64,000 nt of DNA, taken from contig JAPLSN010000021.1 in NCBI GenBank assembly GCA_026398615.1, positions 1 through 64,000 of the forward strand. Reading direction: 5' to 3'. The notes under the pieces were generated by a model. The model saw only the letters and a list, made by a program, of their open reading frames with translations, ran no database searches and was not told where the DNA came from. The DNA comes from Spirochaetota bacterium (lineage in GTDB: Bacteria; Spirochaetota; Spirochaetia; Treponematales; UBA12059). This document shows positions 35,900 to 44,376 of the stretch, piece after piece; position 1 is the stretch's first letter, and every line of letters begins with the position of its first letter. Position numbers and translations under genes: made by a program.

Positions 35900-36898
35900 A
35901 TGACAAGCTACAGGGAACTCGGCCTCTGCAATACCCTTGAGCTCTTCAAGAAAGCCGTCTCCGGAGGATATGCCCTTCCGGCGTACAACTTCAACAATAT
36001 GGAACAGCTCCAGGCCATCGTCCAGGCGTGCGTCGAGACGAAGAGCCCGGTCATCCTCCAGGTTTCCTCCGGCGCCCGGAAGTACGCCAATTCCACCATG
36101 CTCCGTTTCATGGCCCGCGGAGCCGTCGAATACGCGAAGGAACTCGGCTACCCGGTCCCCATCGTCCTGCACCTCGACCACGGCGACAGCTACGAACTCT
36201 GCGTGGACTGCATCGAAAACGGGTTTTCGAGCGTCATGATCGACGGATCGCACCTGCCCTATCCGGAGAACGTCGCCCTCACGAAGAAAGTATGCGAGTT
36301 CGCGCATTCGCGGAGGGATTACGTGTCCGTCGAAGGCGAGCTCGGGGTCCTGTCGGGCGTGGAGGACGAAGTTTCGGCTGAACACAGCCACTACACCCAG
36401 CCCGGCGAAGTCGAGGATTTCGTGAAGAAGACCGGCGTCGACAGCCTGGCCATCTCCATCGGCACGAGCCACGGGCGCGCCAAGTTCAAGCCCGGGCAAT
36501 GCACCCGCGACGCGAACGGTATCCTCATCCCGCCCCCCTTGCGCTTCGACATCCTCGAGGAAATCGAGCGGCGCATCCCCGGCTTCCCCATCGTGCTCCA
36601 CGGTTCGTCCAGCGTACCGCCCGAGTACATCAGGATGATCGAAAAGTTCGGCGGCAAGCTCGAGGATTCGGTCGGAATCCCCGAGGAGCAGCTCCGCCGC
36701 GCAGCGGCGAGCGCCGTCTGCAAGATCAACATCGATTCGGACGGCCGACTCGCCATGACGGCGATGATCCGCAAGGTCTTCTTCGAGAAGCCGGACGAAT
36801 TCGACCCGCGCAAGTACCTCGGGCCCGCCCGCGACGAGCTCAAGAAGCTCTACATGCACAAGAACGAGAGTGTCCTCGGTTCCGCCGGCAAAGCGTGA
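35900..36898 (+). CDS. fba: Class II fructose-1,6-bisphosphate aldolase
   Basis: Class II (zinc) aldolase, 332 residues, cleaving fructose-1,6-bisphosphate in glycolysis or making it in gluconeogenesis. Zinc ligands and catalytic residues are seen in VLHLDHGDSYE, VSVEGELGVLSGVEDE, GTSHG and VLHGSSSVP; the phosphate-binding KINIDSDGR is intact. AAGGAG lies 7 nt before the ATG. An outer-membrane-like gene follows closely. Confidence 0.95.
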   Translation: MTSYRELGLCNTLELFKKAVSGGYALPAYNFNNMEQLQAIVQACVETKSPVILQVSSGARKYANSTMLRFMARGAVEYAKELGYPVPIVLHLDHGDSYELCVDCIENGFSSVMIDGSHLPYPENVALTKKVCEFAHSRRDYVSVEGELGVLSGVEDEVSAEHSHYTQPGEVEDFVKKTGVDSLAISIGTSHGRAKFKPGQCTRDANGILIPPPLRFDILEEIERRIPGFPIVLHGSSSVPPEYIRMIEKFGGKLEDSVGIPEEQLRRAAASAVCKINIDSDGRLAMTAMIRKVFFEKPDEFDPRKYLGPARDELKKLYMHKNESVLGSAGKA

Positions 36899-36909
36899 GC
36901 GGGGGAGTC

Positions 36910-38022
36910 TTGACGAGACGACGAACCCTCGCAGCCTGCGCGATCCTCGCCTTCGCCGGAGCCGCTTTCGCCCAGAACCTCGGTCCCAGGCCCGACGACA
37001 GGGACTGGTCGTTCGGCCTGGCGGGTTTGCGCGTCTGGAAGGGGTTCGTGCCCTCCGGCCTCGACCTGGAGGCCGGTTGGTACGGTTTCGAGCTGCTCGA
37101 AGGGACGAATACGGTACTGTACTCCAGGATCGGCGGAGGCTACCAGAACAAGGCCCTGACCCGCGACCCGCTATCAGGCGACCCCATCCTTTACGAAGAC
37201 GCGGAGTTCTTCGACTCCCCCAATTTCCAGTGGGAACTCGGCATCGCGCAGGGTCTCGTCGGGCGGGATGACGGCTCCAACCTGGTCGAAGCCTTCCTGT
37301 ATTACCGCGGACGCTGCGATATCTACCTGAACGACCTGCCGACGGACGTGTTCGCCGATGCAGGCGGGATTTTCGGGACGTCCTTCCTCGCCGGCATCGG
37401 GTACGACTCGACGGGCAAGGACGCCCATGGCCTGATAAGCGGCCTTCTGGCGGAAGGTTCCTTTGAATACGGACCGGGCGCCCTCAACGCGGAGTTGAGC
37501 GATTTCTGGCGCGCGAACGCGAAAGCGGCCGGTTTCCTGCCCCTTTTCGACCTGGACCCAGGGGCGGCCAGGAACCTCCTCAACGCCTACCTGGCGGGTT
37601 TTGCGTCCGCGGATCGTGCGGGCGGGAACTCCGTCCCGATGTACGTCAACCAGTCCTTCGGAGGCCGTGACCTCCGCGACAGCCTCGGCGACTGTGTCAG
37701 GGGTTATCGCTGGACGAGCTACGACGCCGAAATCAAGGTCGTGGGCAATCTCGAGGCCAGGTTCGTCGGACCGGCCCTCGGGCTTCCGGCCATTCTCCCG
37801 GTTCTCTACGGCTTCTTCGACGCAGGCTGGTATTCCGGCTTCGCCGATGCCGACGCATCGGTCGATGACTCGGGTTCGCTTGCGTCCGCGGGCGGCGGCG
37901 CGGCCATCGACCTCCTCGGCGTGGCCCAGGTCGGCGCGTGGGCGTCGTATCGCCTGGTCGAGGACGATTACGAGCCCGGCAAGCGTTTCAACTGGGGCAT
38001 GGAACTGTTCCTGCATTTCTGA
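36910..38022 (+). CDS. Predicted outer-membrane beta-barrel protein
   Basis: Exported protein of 370 residues with a signal peptide (RRRTLAACAILAFAGAAFA, cleavage before QN). The mature part has alternating aromatic/hydrophobic strands and ends in FLHF, the terminal phenylalanine typical of barrel proteins. I do not recognise the family. A TTG with GGGGGAG 4 nt before it gives a proper signal peptide; a GTG overlapping the fba stop (36895) is the alternative. Probably cotranscribed with fba. Confidence 0.65.
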   Translation: MTRRRTLAACAILAFAGAAFAQNLGPRPDDRDWSFGLAGLRVWKGFVPSGLDLEAGWYGFELLEGTNTVLYSRIGGGYQNKALTRDPLSGDPILYEDAEFFDSPNFQWELGIAQGLVGRDDGSNLVEAFLYYRGRCDIYLNDLPTDVFADAGGIFGTSFLAGIGYDSTGKDAHGLISGLLAEGSFEYGPGALNAELSDFWRANAKAAGFLPLFDLDPGAARNLLNAYLAGFASADRAGGNSVPMYVNQSFGGRDLRDSLGDCVRGYRWTSYDAEIKVVGNLEARFVGPALGLPAILPVLYGFFDAGWYSGFADADASVDDSGSLASAGGGAAIDLLGVAQVGAWASYRLVEDDYEPGKRFNWGMELFLHF

Positions 38023-38073
38023 TCATGCAGCGAGCGGGGAACGGGATTGTCTGACGGGAACCTATGAAAAATT

Positions 38074-38102
38074 TACCACGAGGGCACGGAAAACACGGAG
38101 GA
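38074..38102 (+). repeat. CCACG(A/G)GGCACGGA-type intergenic repeat, single arm
   Basis: ACCACGAGGGCACGGAAAACACGG resembles the left arm of the inverted-repeat element at 61857. Only one arm is clear here. The rest of this ~280-nt gap shows no gene. Confidence 0.45.
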
Positions 38103-38165
38103 AATGCCGGCGAGCGGAGGGAAAGCTGATATTGGGGAAGCAGCAGAAGGAGAAAACAGGGAGAG

Positions 38166-38208
38166 GAGGCTTTTAAGGTCGTCTGACTTTTAAGAGGCCT
38201 CTTTTTTC
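38166..38208 (+). terminator. Possible terminator after the fba operon
   Basis: GAGGC and GCCTC arms flank an AT-rich loop containing two copies of CTTTTAA, followed by TCTTTTTT. The stem is short and the loop long. Confidence 0.35.
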
Positions 38209-38301
38209 TTGTCTGCCCTTTTTTGTCCCATCAGTGTCGCAGTGTGGTGGTTTTTTCGGACAGCCCCTTTTGCATGTTGCCTGTCATGAGGAGGCGAAGT
38301 A

Positions 38302-39873
38302 ATGCCTGGAGACACCCATGCCGCTCCGCACGGCATGATCCGTATGGGAATGGCCGTCGCGCCGGCCGTTTTCGCGGCGATCTTCCTGGCCGCCTGCGTG
38401 ACGGGAGGCCGCGAACCGGCGGCTCGCGGGCCGGTACCGGTTCCGCGCCGGGAATTCCGCGGGCTGTGGGTGGCCACCGTGAACGGCATCGACTGGCCGG
38501 GGGCGGCGGGGCTGTCCCCGGAGGAACTGGCCGCCAGGGCCGATGCGATCCTGGACGCGGCCGCAAGGACGGGATTCAACGCGGTGATGTTCCAGGCGAG
38601 GCCCGCTTCCGACGCGATGTACGATTCTGCGATCGAGCCCTGGTCGTCGTTCCTCACGGGCGTCCAGGGCGCGGCCCCGGGAAACGGCTTCGATCCGCTC
38701 GCGTACTGGGTGGATGCCGCGCACGGGAGGGGCCTCGAACTGCACGCGTGGATCAATCCGTTCAGGGCGGGCACGCCCTCGGTCACGTCCTACGATCCGG
38801 CGTCCCCCGTCGTCGCGCGGCCCGAGCTTGTCAGGGATCTGGGCGGCACCGGATACAAGTGGATCGATCCCGGTGCATCGGGAGCCGTCGGGTACGTCGT
38901 GGACGTCGTCCGGGACATCATGGCCAGGTACGACGTGGACGGGATCGTCGTCGACGACTACTTCTATCCCTACCGCGAGTTCCTGGCGCCCGGAGCTTCG
39001 TTTCCCGACGACGGGCCGTACTCCGCATGGCTCCGATCGCATCCGAGGGCGGAAGGGGATCCGGACTCCCGCGGGGCTTTCAGGCGTTCCCGGACCGAGT
39101 TGTTCATGCGCGGCCTGGCTGCCGCCGCGAATGCGGCTAAACCGTGGCTCCGCTTCGGCGCGAGCCCCTTCGGCATCTGGCGTCCCGGCTACCCGGAAGG
39201 CACCGTCGGGAAGGATTCGTGGGCGGAGACCCATGCGGACGCCCGGGCCTGGCTCCGCGCCGGTTTCCTGGATTACCTGGCGCCGCAGCTGTACTGGCCG
39301 GCGGCCAGGACAGCGCAGAGCTATCCGCTCCTCCTCGGCTGGTGGCAGCGCGAAGCGGTCGTGACTACGGCGGTGTGGCCCTCGCTCAGGCGGAACTTCC
39401 CGGTCCCGGCCGACGCGCCGGAAAGCGATGCGTCGACGTTCGACGCCCTCGCCAAGAACGAGGCCGTGTCGCAGTTGATGATCGAACGGGCGTTTTCCCC
39501 GGAATCCCCGGGCATGCTGTTCTACGGAGCGACCGCGATCCTGCGCGACGAAGCCGGCATCGCGACGGGTTTGCGCGAAGGGCCGTTCGTCGAACGGGCG
39601 CTGCCCCCGGAGCTCGCGCGGGCGGCAGGGCCGCTCCCGTCCGTCCCGGCCGTAACGAGCTCCAGGACGGAGGACGGATCGATCGAGCTGCGCTTCGAGC
39701 CGGCCGTCGGGATACGCGGCTGGGCGCTGTTCGGCGAGGACCTGGCGAAGCTCGCCGCCTTCGTGCCGGTTTCGGAACCGACGACGTCATTCACCACGGG
39801 CGCGCCCGTGTGGGCATCGGCAATGGACCGTTTCGGGAGGCTGGGGCCGGCGGCGAGGATTAAGCTGCCCTGA
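38302..39873 (+). CDS. GHL10-family (DUF187) glycoside-hydrolase-like lipoprotein
   Basis: Lipoprotein of 523 residues in the glycosyl-hydrolase-like 10 family. A lipobox FLAAC (Cys about 33) is followed by the TIM-barrel start REFRGLWVATVNGIDWP, FNAVMFQARP, ELHAWINPFR, the probable catalytic acidic cluster VDGIVVDDYFYP, RFGASPFGIW and DYLAPQLYW. A fibronectin-like domain closes the protein. Relatives are thought to act on cell-wall or other glycans, but the substrate is unknown. GAGGAGG lies 8 nt before the ATG. It stands alone. Confidence 0.85.
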   Translation: MPGDTHAAPHGMIRMGMAVAPAVFAAIFLAACVTGGREPAARGPVPVPRREFRGLWVATVNGIDWPGAAGLSPEELAARADAILDAAARTGFNAVMFQARPASDAMYDSAIEPWSSFLTGVQGAAPGNGFDPLAYWVDAAHGRGLELHAWINPFRAGTPSVTSYDPASPVVARPELVRDLGGTGYKWIDPGASGAVGYVVDVVRDIMARYDVDGIVVDDYFYPYREFLAPGASFPDDGPYSAWLRSHPRAEGDPDSRGAFRRSRTELFMRGLAAAANAAKPWLRFGASPFGIWRPGYPEGTVGKDSWAETHADARAWLRAGFLDYLAPQLYWPAARTAQSYPLLLGWWQREAVVTTAVWPSLRRNFPVPADAPESDASTFDALAKNEAVSQLMIERAFSPESPGMLFYGATAILRDEAGIATGLREGPFVERALPPELARAAGPLPSVPAVTSSRTEDGSIELRFEPAVGIRGWALFGEDLAKLAAFVPVSEPTTSFTTGAPVWASAMDRFGRLGPAARIKLP

Positions 39874-39921
39874 GCCGGATCGGCGGGCCGTCCGAAGAAA
39901 ACGCACATGGCAGACGGGCGT

Positions 39922-40359
39922 TCAGGCGCGCAGCTTCGCGATTTCCGCCCGCGCCAGTTCGTCGCAGCGTTCGTTGTATTCCTCGCCGGCGTGGCCTTCC
40001 ACCCAGGTGAGGCGGGCTTTCGTCCGTTCGGCTAGGGCATCGAGTTCGATCCAGAGTTCCCGGTTCTTGACGGGCTCCTTCGAAGCCGTTTTCCACCCGT
40101 TCCGTTTCCAGTTCCCGATCCAGGCCGTGATCCCGTTCTTCACGTACTGGGAGTCGGTGCGGACTTCGACGGGCGCGCCCGAACCGCACGCGTACTCGAG
40201 CGCCCTGATGACCGCGATGAGTTCCATCCTGTTGTTGGTGGTGTTTTTTTCCCCGCCGGACGCCGAAGGTCCGGCGTCCCCGGCCACGACGTATGCCCAG
40301 CCGCCCGGGCCGGGGTTCCCCGAGCATGCCCCGTCCGTGTAGACGATGAGTGTTTCCAT
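39922..40359 (-). CDS. rnhA: Ribonuclease HI
   Basis: RNase HI, 145 residues, degrades the RNA of RNA-DNA hybrids. The four catalytic carboxylates are in [15 protein letters not shown] (Asp8), NNRMELIAV (Glu), RTDSQYV (Asp) and, near the end, CDELAR (Asp). The basic protrusion [15 protein letters not shown] is present as in E. coli RNase HI. AAGGCGG lies 5 nt before the ATG. It follows the TRAP permease gene by 33 nt, in the same direction. Confidence 0.94.
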   Translation of the reverse strand: METLIVYTDGACSGNPGPGGWAYVVAGDAGPSASGGEKNTTNNRMELIAVIRALEYACGSGAPVEVRTDSQYVKNGITAWIGNWKRNGWKTASKEPVKNRELWIELDALAERTKARLTWVEGHAGEEYNERCDELARAEIAKLRA

Positions 40360-40392
40360 GAGTCCGCCTTGAACCGGCCGTGACGCCGACGC

Positions 40393-42291
40393 TCACCTGC
40401 CGGCGAACGCGGTTGACAGCCAGGGAATATAGGTGATCGCGAAGACCACCGCCACCTGGATGAGGAAATACGGCACCACGCTCTTCCAGATCGATGTCAG
40501 CGGTTTCCCGAAAGCGTAGCTTCCGAGGAATAGGTTCATGCCGACGGGGGGCGTCAGGAATCCCACCGTCAGGTTCGCCACGAAGATGACCCCGAAGTGG
40601 ATCGGGTGGATGCCGAAAGCGTCGGACATGGGGATGAGTATGGGAACCAGGACGAGGATGGCCGCGAACACGTCCATGAGGCAGCCCGCGACGAAGAGTA
40701 TGAGATTGACCAGGAGCAGGAAAACGATTCTGGAATGGACGCGCTCTATGACGAAGGCCGTGAGGATGCCGGGCATGCCCGAATCGACGATGAAATAGGA
40801 AAGTCCCCGGGCCGTGGCGAGGAGCACGAGGGTGCCGCCGATCACCAGGGAAGCTTCGAGGACGGACTTGAGCGAGGCCCGCCACTTCGTGTCCCCGCGG
40901 ACGATCCCCAGGGCGACGGTATACGCGGCGGTGATCGCGCCGGTTTCGAGGATCGACGCCAGGCTGGAGAAAAAAAGGAAGGCCACGACGAAGGGCACCG
41001 CCAGTTCGGGCGCTGCCGCGATCAACGCTTTCCCGAGCTTGTCGGGCGGTCTTGCGTCGGGTTCGGCGCCCGCGGGAATGGAGCGGAAGGCGAATGCGGC
41101 ATAGAAGGCGGTGGATCCGCACAGGAGCAGGCCGGGCAGGATCCCTCCCCTGAAAAGGCCGAGCAGGTCGAAGGGGCGCTCGGGGCCGTACGCGTACTGC
41201 GCGGTGACCCCGTACAGGATGACCGCGAGGCTCGGCGGAAAGAGGAGCCCGAGGGCGCCACTCGAGGTGAGCAGGCCGTGGGCCCTCGATTCCGACATCT
41301 GTCCCGATCCGACGAGGGCGACGGCCAGTATCGGGCCCAGCGCCAGGATGGCGACTCCCGAGGAACCGGTGAACGTGGAAAAGAATACGCAGACGAGGAC
41401 GGCCGCCACGGCGGATCCCCCGGGCACTTTCCCGAAGGCGGCCTTGAACAGGCGGATGAGGCGTTCGCCGGACTTCGAGGCCGCCATGACGAAGCCCGCG
41501 ATGGTGAACAGGGGAACCGCCGCGATCTGGGGACTGCCCAGCATCGCGTAGAATTCCGTCACCGCCAGCTCCACGACCGATCCGCCGAGGATGAAGAAGA
41601 ACGCCGCGGTGCCGCCGAGGACGGCGTACAGCGGCAGCCCGAAGAAGGCGAGGACGACGAGGAGGGCGAAACCCGGCCACGCGACGAATCCGCCCATTCC
41701 GGAAGCGAAGGCGGCCAATGCTCCGGCCGGGGCCGCCGCCGAGGGAAGGAAGATGCCGAGAAGGTTGGCGATCGAACCGCCCGCGAGGATGGAACCGGCG
41801 GCGAGAGCCGCCATCGCGACCAGCGGCTTGAGGATGCCGCGGACCTTCGAGCGGGCGATGTCGGCGACCGTCATGCCGAGGAAGCCGACGGGGATGGCGA
41901 GGGCGAACAGCCTGACGGGAACGAACCACGCGCGTTCGCCGGGATCGAACCCGAGGAACACGAGGGAGAACGACGCCCAGAAGTAGACGCACTGGACGAC
42001 GATGGTGAGGAAAAAGACGAGCACGGCGATCGAGCGCATGAGGGACGTATCCCTGCGCGGCGTCACGATGGCCAGGTGCTTGCCCGAGCGGGACGCTGCG
42101 ATCGCCCCGGCGAAGGTGAGCACGATGGTCATGTGCTGTGCCAGCACGTCGGGTCCCACGAGGTTGGCGCCGAAAACGCGCGCGGCGAAGAAATCGGCGA
42201 TGGGCAGGACGACGAGGAAGAAGGCAGCCGCGGCTGACGCGACCGCGATACCCAGGTCGAGCGCCCCGGCGACGGTCGGCTTGGCCTTCAT
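40393..42291 (-). CDS. TRAP transporter fused DctQM permease
   Basis: Fused small and large membrane subunits of a tripartite (TRAP) transporter, 632 residues and about 16 membrane segments. The N-terminal ~180 residues are DctQ-like. The rest is DctM-like, with the family motifs around GSSGVAILALGPI, SSGALGLLFPPS and NLTVGFLTPPVGMNLFL. It uses ion gradients to import the ligand held by the binding protein. ATG overlaps the dctP stop (ATGA). With TatT and DctP it matches the spirochaete TatT-P-QM arrangement I recall from T. pallidum. Confidence 0.92.
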   Translation of the reverse strand: MKAKPTVAGALDLGIAVASAAAAFFLVVLPIADFFAARVFGANLVGPDVLAQHMTIVLTFAGAIAASRSGKHLAIVTPRRDTSLMRSIAVLVFFLTIVVQCVYFWASFSLVFLGFDPGERAWFVPVRLFALAIPVGFLGMTVADIARSKVRGILKPLVAMAALAAGSILAGGSIANLLGIFLPSAAAPAGALAAFASGMGGFVAWPGFALLVVLAFFGLPLYAVLGGTAAFFFILGGSVVELAVTEFYAMLGSPQIAAVPLFTIAGFVMAASKSGERLIRLFKAAFGKVPGGSAVAAVLVCVFFSTFTGSSGVAILALGPILAVALVGSGQMSESRAHGLLTSSGALGLLFPPSLAVILYGVTAQYAYGPERPFDLLGLFRGGILPGLLLCGSTAFYAAFAFRSIPAGAEPDARPPDKLGKALIAAAPELAVPFVVAFLFFSSLASILETGAITAAYTVALGIVRGDTKWRASLKSVLEASLVIGGTLVLLATARGLSYFIVDSGMPGILTAFVIERVHSRIVFLLLVNLILFVAGCLMDVFAAILVLVPILIPMSDAFGIHPIHFGVIFVANLTVGFLTPPVGMNLFLGSYAFGKPLTSIWKSVVPYFLIQVAVVFAITYIPWLSTAFAGR

Positions 42292-43277
42292 TTCCGCATG
42301 CCCGCCACGGCTTCGTCGATGAGGCCGAGTATCTCCTTCGAGAAGAGGCCCTTGATGAAACGATCGCGGTTGGTGACGAATTCCGCGTTCCAAGCCTTCC
42401 GGTCAGCCTCGCCGACCGGGACCACCGTGAGCCCGTCCTTCCTGAGGGTTTCGATGGCGATGGTCTCGCTCCGTTCGAAATCCGCGCCGATGTCCATGCT
42501 CATGCGTTCGGCCGCGGCGACGAGGGCGGGGCGCAGCGCGGCAGGGACGCGTTCCCAGCCCTTCGTGGTGGCCACGATCCCCCCGATGAAGGGCGCGATG
42601 CGCAGGTCGATCATGTAGACCTTCGCGGTCCGCAAGAATGACCACTGGGCGGCGACGAGGAGCGGGCTCATGATGAACGCGTCGATCCCGCCCGTCGTGA
42701 ACTGGCCCATCATGTCGTTGGCCATGACGGGCACCGTGATCATGCCCGCGGCGCCGAGCATCCTGGAAGTCTTCGCGTCGTCGGGCGCGATGGCGACCTT
42801 GAGTCCGACGAGATCGGAAGGTTTGGAGACGGGTTTTCTCGAGAAGAAGTAGAGCCATCCGCCTTTCGACCACGAAATGACCGTGTAGCCGCGCGCCTCG
42901 ATCCCGGCCCGGAAGCTGCGGTCCAGTTTCGAGAGCACCTGGGTGAGCTCCGAATCGGTCTGGACGATCGAGGGCAGGCTCAGGATGAGAACGTCGTCGA
43001 AAAGCCGGGCAAGGCCCTGGGTCGTGAAGACGCCGATGTCAAGGCCGCCCACCTTCATCTTCTTGAGGATGTTCATCTCGTCGCCGAGGGTGCCGTAGAA
43101 ATTCCGGAGTTCGACGGATCCGCCGGAGACGCGCTTCCATTCCGCAGCGAGCCGCTTGAGCCCATTGCCCCAGGGGCTGTTCTCCGGCGCGATGGTGCCG
43201 AGTTTCAGGGTCTGCGCCCGGGCGGGGATCGCGCAGACGGCGAGCGCCAGCGCGATGACGGTCATGCATCTTTTCAC
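42288..43277 (-). CDS. TRAP transporter substrate-binding protein (DctP/TatP-like)
   Basis: Periplasmic DctP-family protein of 329 residues. Signal peptide MTVIALALAVCAIPARA is followed by TLKLGTIAPENSPWG, the domain-typical VGLKVAIAP and the ligand-clamp region FTTGGIDAFIMSP. The arginine that usually binds a carboxylate ligand in DctP proteins is not obvious in its usual place, so the ligand may not be a simple organic acid; TatP homologues are thought to bind hydrophobic ligands. GTG start with GGAGGA 5 nt before it. It follows tatT by 76 nt. Confidence 0.9.
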   Translation of the reverse strand: MKRCMTVIALALAVCAIPARAQTLKLGTIAPENSPWGNGLKRLAAEWKRVSGGSVELRNFYGTLGDEMNILKKMKVGGLDIGVFTTQGLARLFDDVLILSLPSIVQTDSELTQVLSKLDRSFRAGIEARGYTVISWSKGGWLYFFSRKPVSKPSDLVGLKVAIAPDDAKTSRMLGAAGMITVPVMANDMMGQFTTGGIDAFIMSPLLVAAQWSFLRTAKVYMIDLRIAPFIGGIVATTKGWERVPAALRPALVAAAERMSMDIGADFERSETIAIETLRKDGLTVVPVGEADRKAWNAEFVTNRDRFIKGLFSKEILGLIDEAVAGMRK

Positions 43278-43353
43278 GATTCCTCCGGAAATATCATGCT
43301 GCATTGCGGGCGATGCCGCCGGACCCGGGGTCCGGTCCGCGATCCCTCGCGGT

Positions 43354-44268
43354 TCATTCCGCCGGCGAACCGGCCAAGGGGTCGAGGAAATAGCGATCCA
43401 TTTCGCCCAGGAGCCGCCTGGCCTTGCGTTGCGCGAGCAGGTTGAGGAGCCGCAGGTCGGTATCCGCGTCGGTGTCCACGGAAAGCGCCGCCCCGAGCGC
43501 GTTGCGGAACGCTTGCGGATCGTCTCCCGGGACGGCCACGGACAGCGCCCATCCGACATGGATCGATGCGCGTTTTCCTCCCGAAGCCGCCAAAGCCTCG
43601 CGGTAGAGTCGTTCGGCCTTTTCCGCAGGGTCGCCGGGGCACGGTACGGCGAAGGCGATCGACATGAGGAGCTCCTCGGCGCTGCCGTCGTTCCACCCGG
43701 GGACGATCGCCCGGATCCGTTCAAGGCAGAGGATCGCCGACTGGACGTACTTGGCGTGCGAAGCGTCGAAGGGATCCATGGAATATGCCCCGAGGGTCGC
43801 GGCCGCGGCATAGTAGAGTAGGGGTGCGTCGACGGCTCGGCGACGCTGCAATGCTTCGACGTCCCCGGCGGCCAGCTTGTCGAAGAATCCGGGCTCCCGC
43901 AGCTCGAGGGTTGCCCGCGCCCGCGCGAACGCCCGTCTGTAGAGGCCCTTGATTCGGGCGGCGAGGGCTTCGCGTCCGGTAAAATCGTCCGGCGGCAGGC
44001 GCTCGACGCGTTCGGACAGGAAGGCGCCCGCGTACAGGAGCTGGAGGGCAGCCGCGGCTTCGGCGCAGCCCCGATCGGCAGGCCAGGTGTCGGCGGCGGT
44101 TTCGGCGGCCTTGATGAGGGTGGGGATCGCCTCTTCCACCAGGTCCGGGTCGTCGTCGCGAAGCACGGATTCCGCCGCGTGCCGTCCGAGCTGCAGGGTG
44201 GAGCACGCTGTCGAGAGGAAGGCGGCCGCGAGGATCGCCGAGGCGAGGGGAAGCTTCGGACTTTTCAC
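43354..44268 (-). CDS. tatT: TRAP-associated TPR lipoprotein TatT
   Basis: Lipoprotein of 304 residues: lipobox LSTAC (Cys about 22), then a helical tetratricopeptide-like body, for example AAALQLLYAGAFL, AERLYREALAASGG. In T. pallidum the TatT trimer binds the TRAP substrate protein and has a hydrophobic pore; by position and form this is the same component. GTG start, 6 nt after a -10 box and without a ribosome-binding site. First gene of tatT-dctP-dctQM. Confidence 0.85.
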   Translation of the reverse strand: MKSPKLPLASAILAAAFLSTACSTLQLGRHAAESVLRDDDPDLVEEAIPTLIKAAETAADTWPADRGCAEAAAALQLLYAGAFLSERVERLPPDDFTGREALAARIKGLYRRAFARARATLELREPGFFDKLAAGDVEALQRRRAVDAPLLYYAAAATLGAYSMDPFDASHAKYVQSAILCLERIRAIVPGWNDGSAEELLMSIAFAVPCPGDPAEKAERLYREALAASGGKRASIHVGWALSVAVPGDDPQAFRNALGAALSVDTDADTDLRLLNLLAQRKARRLLGEMDRYFLDPLAGSPAE

Positions 44269-44274
44269 GGTTTC

Positions 44275-44303
44275 ATAGTAGCGGCGGCTGTAATCCGCGT
44301 CAA
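44275..44303 (-). promoter_or_regulatory. Promoter of the tatT-dctP-dctQM operon (leaderless geometry)
   Basis: Minus strand: -35 TTGACG, 17-nt spacer, -10 TACTAT, then 6 nt to the GTG. Confidence 0.6.
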
Positions 44304-44340
44304 TCGAAGCGGTACCGTTCCCCCGGGTGCGCGCCTCCGC

Positions 44341-44369
44341 TTGCCTAAGGTCCGGTTCGCGGGTACGAT
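44341..44369 (+). promoter_or_regulatory. Promoter of the ABC exporter operon (leaderless geometry)
   Basis: -35 TTGCCT, 17-nt spacer, -10 TACGAT, then 7 nt to the ATG with no ribosome-binding site. Confidence 0.5.
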
Positions 44370-44376
44370 TGCCGTC

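Noticed and set aside
35855-36859. Minus-strand frame continuing upstream of the lipoprotein through fba
   Set aside because: It lies antisense to fba and upstream of a good promoter and ATG; only the part from 35854 has lipoprotein features.
40597-42237. A 546-codon plus-strand frame opposite the TRAP permease
   Set aside because: Composition is Gly/Asp/Glu/Arg-rich without hydrophobic core, as expected for the antisense of a membrane protein gene.
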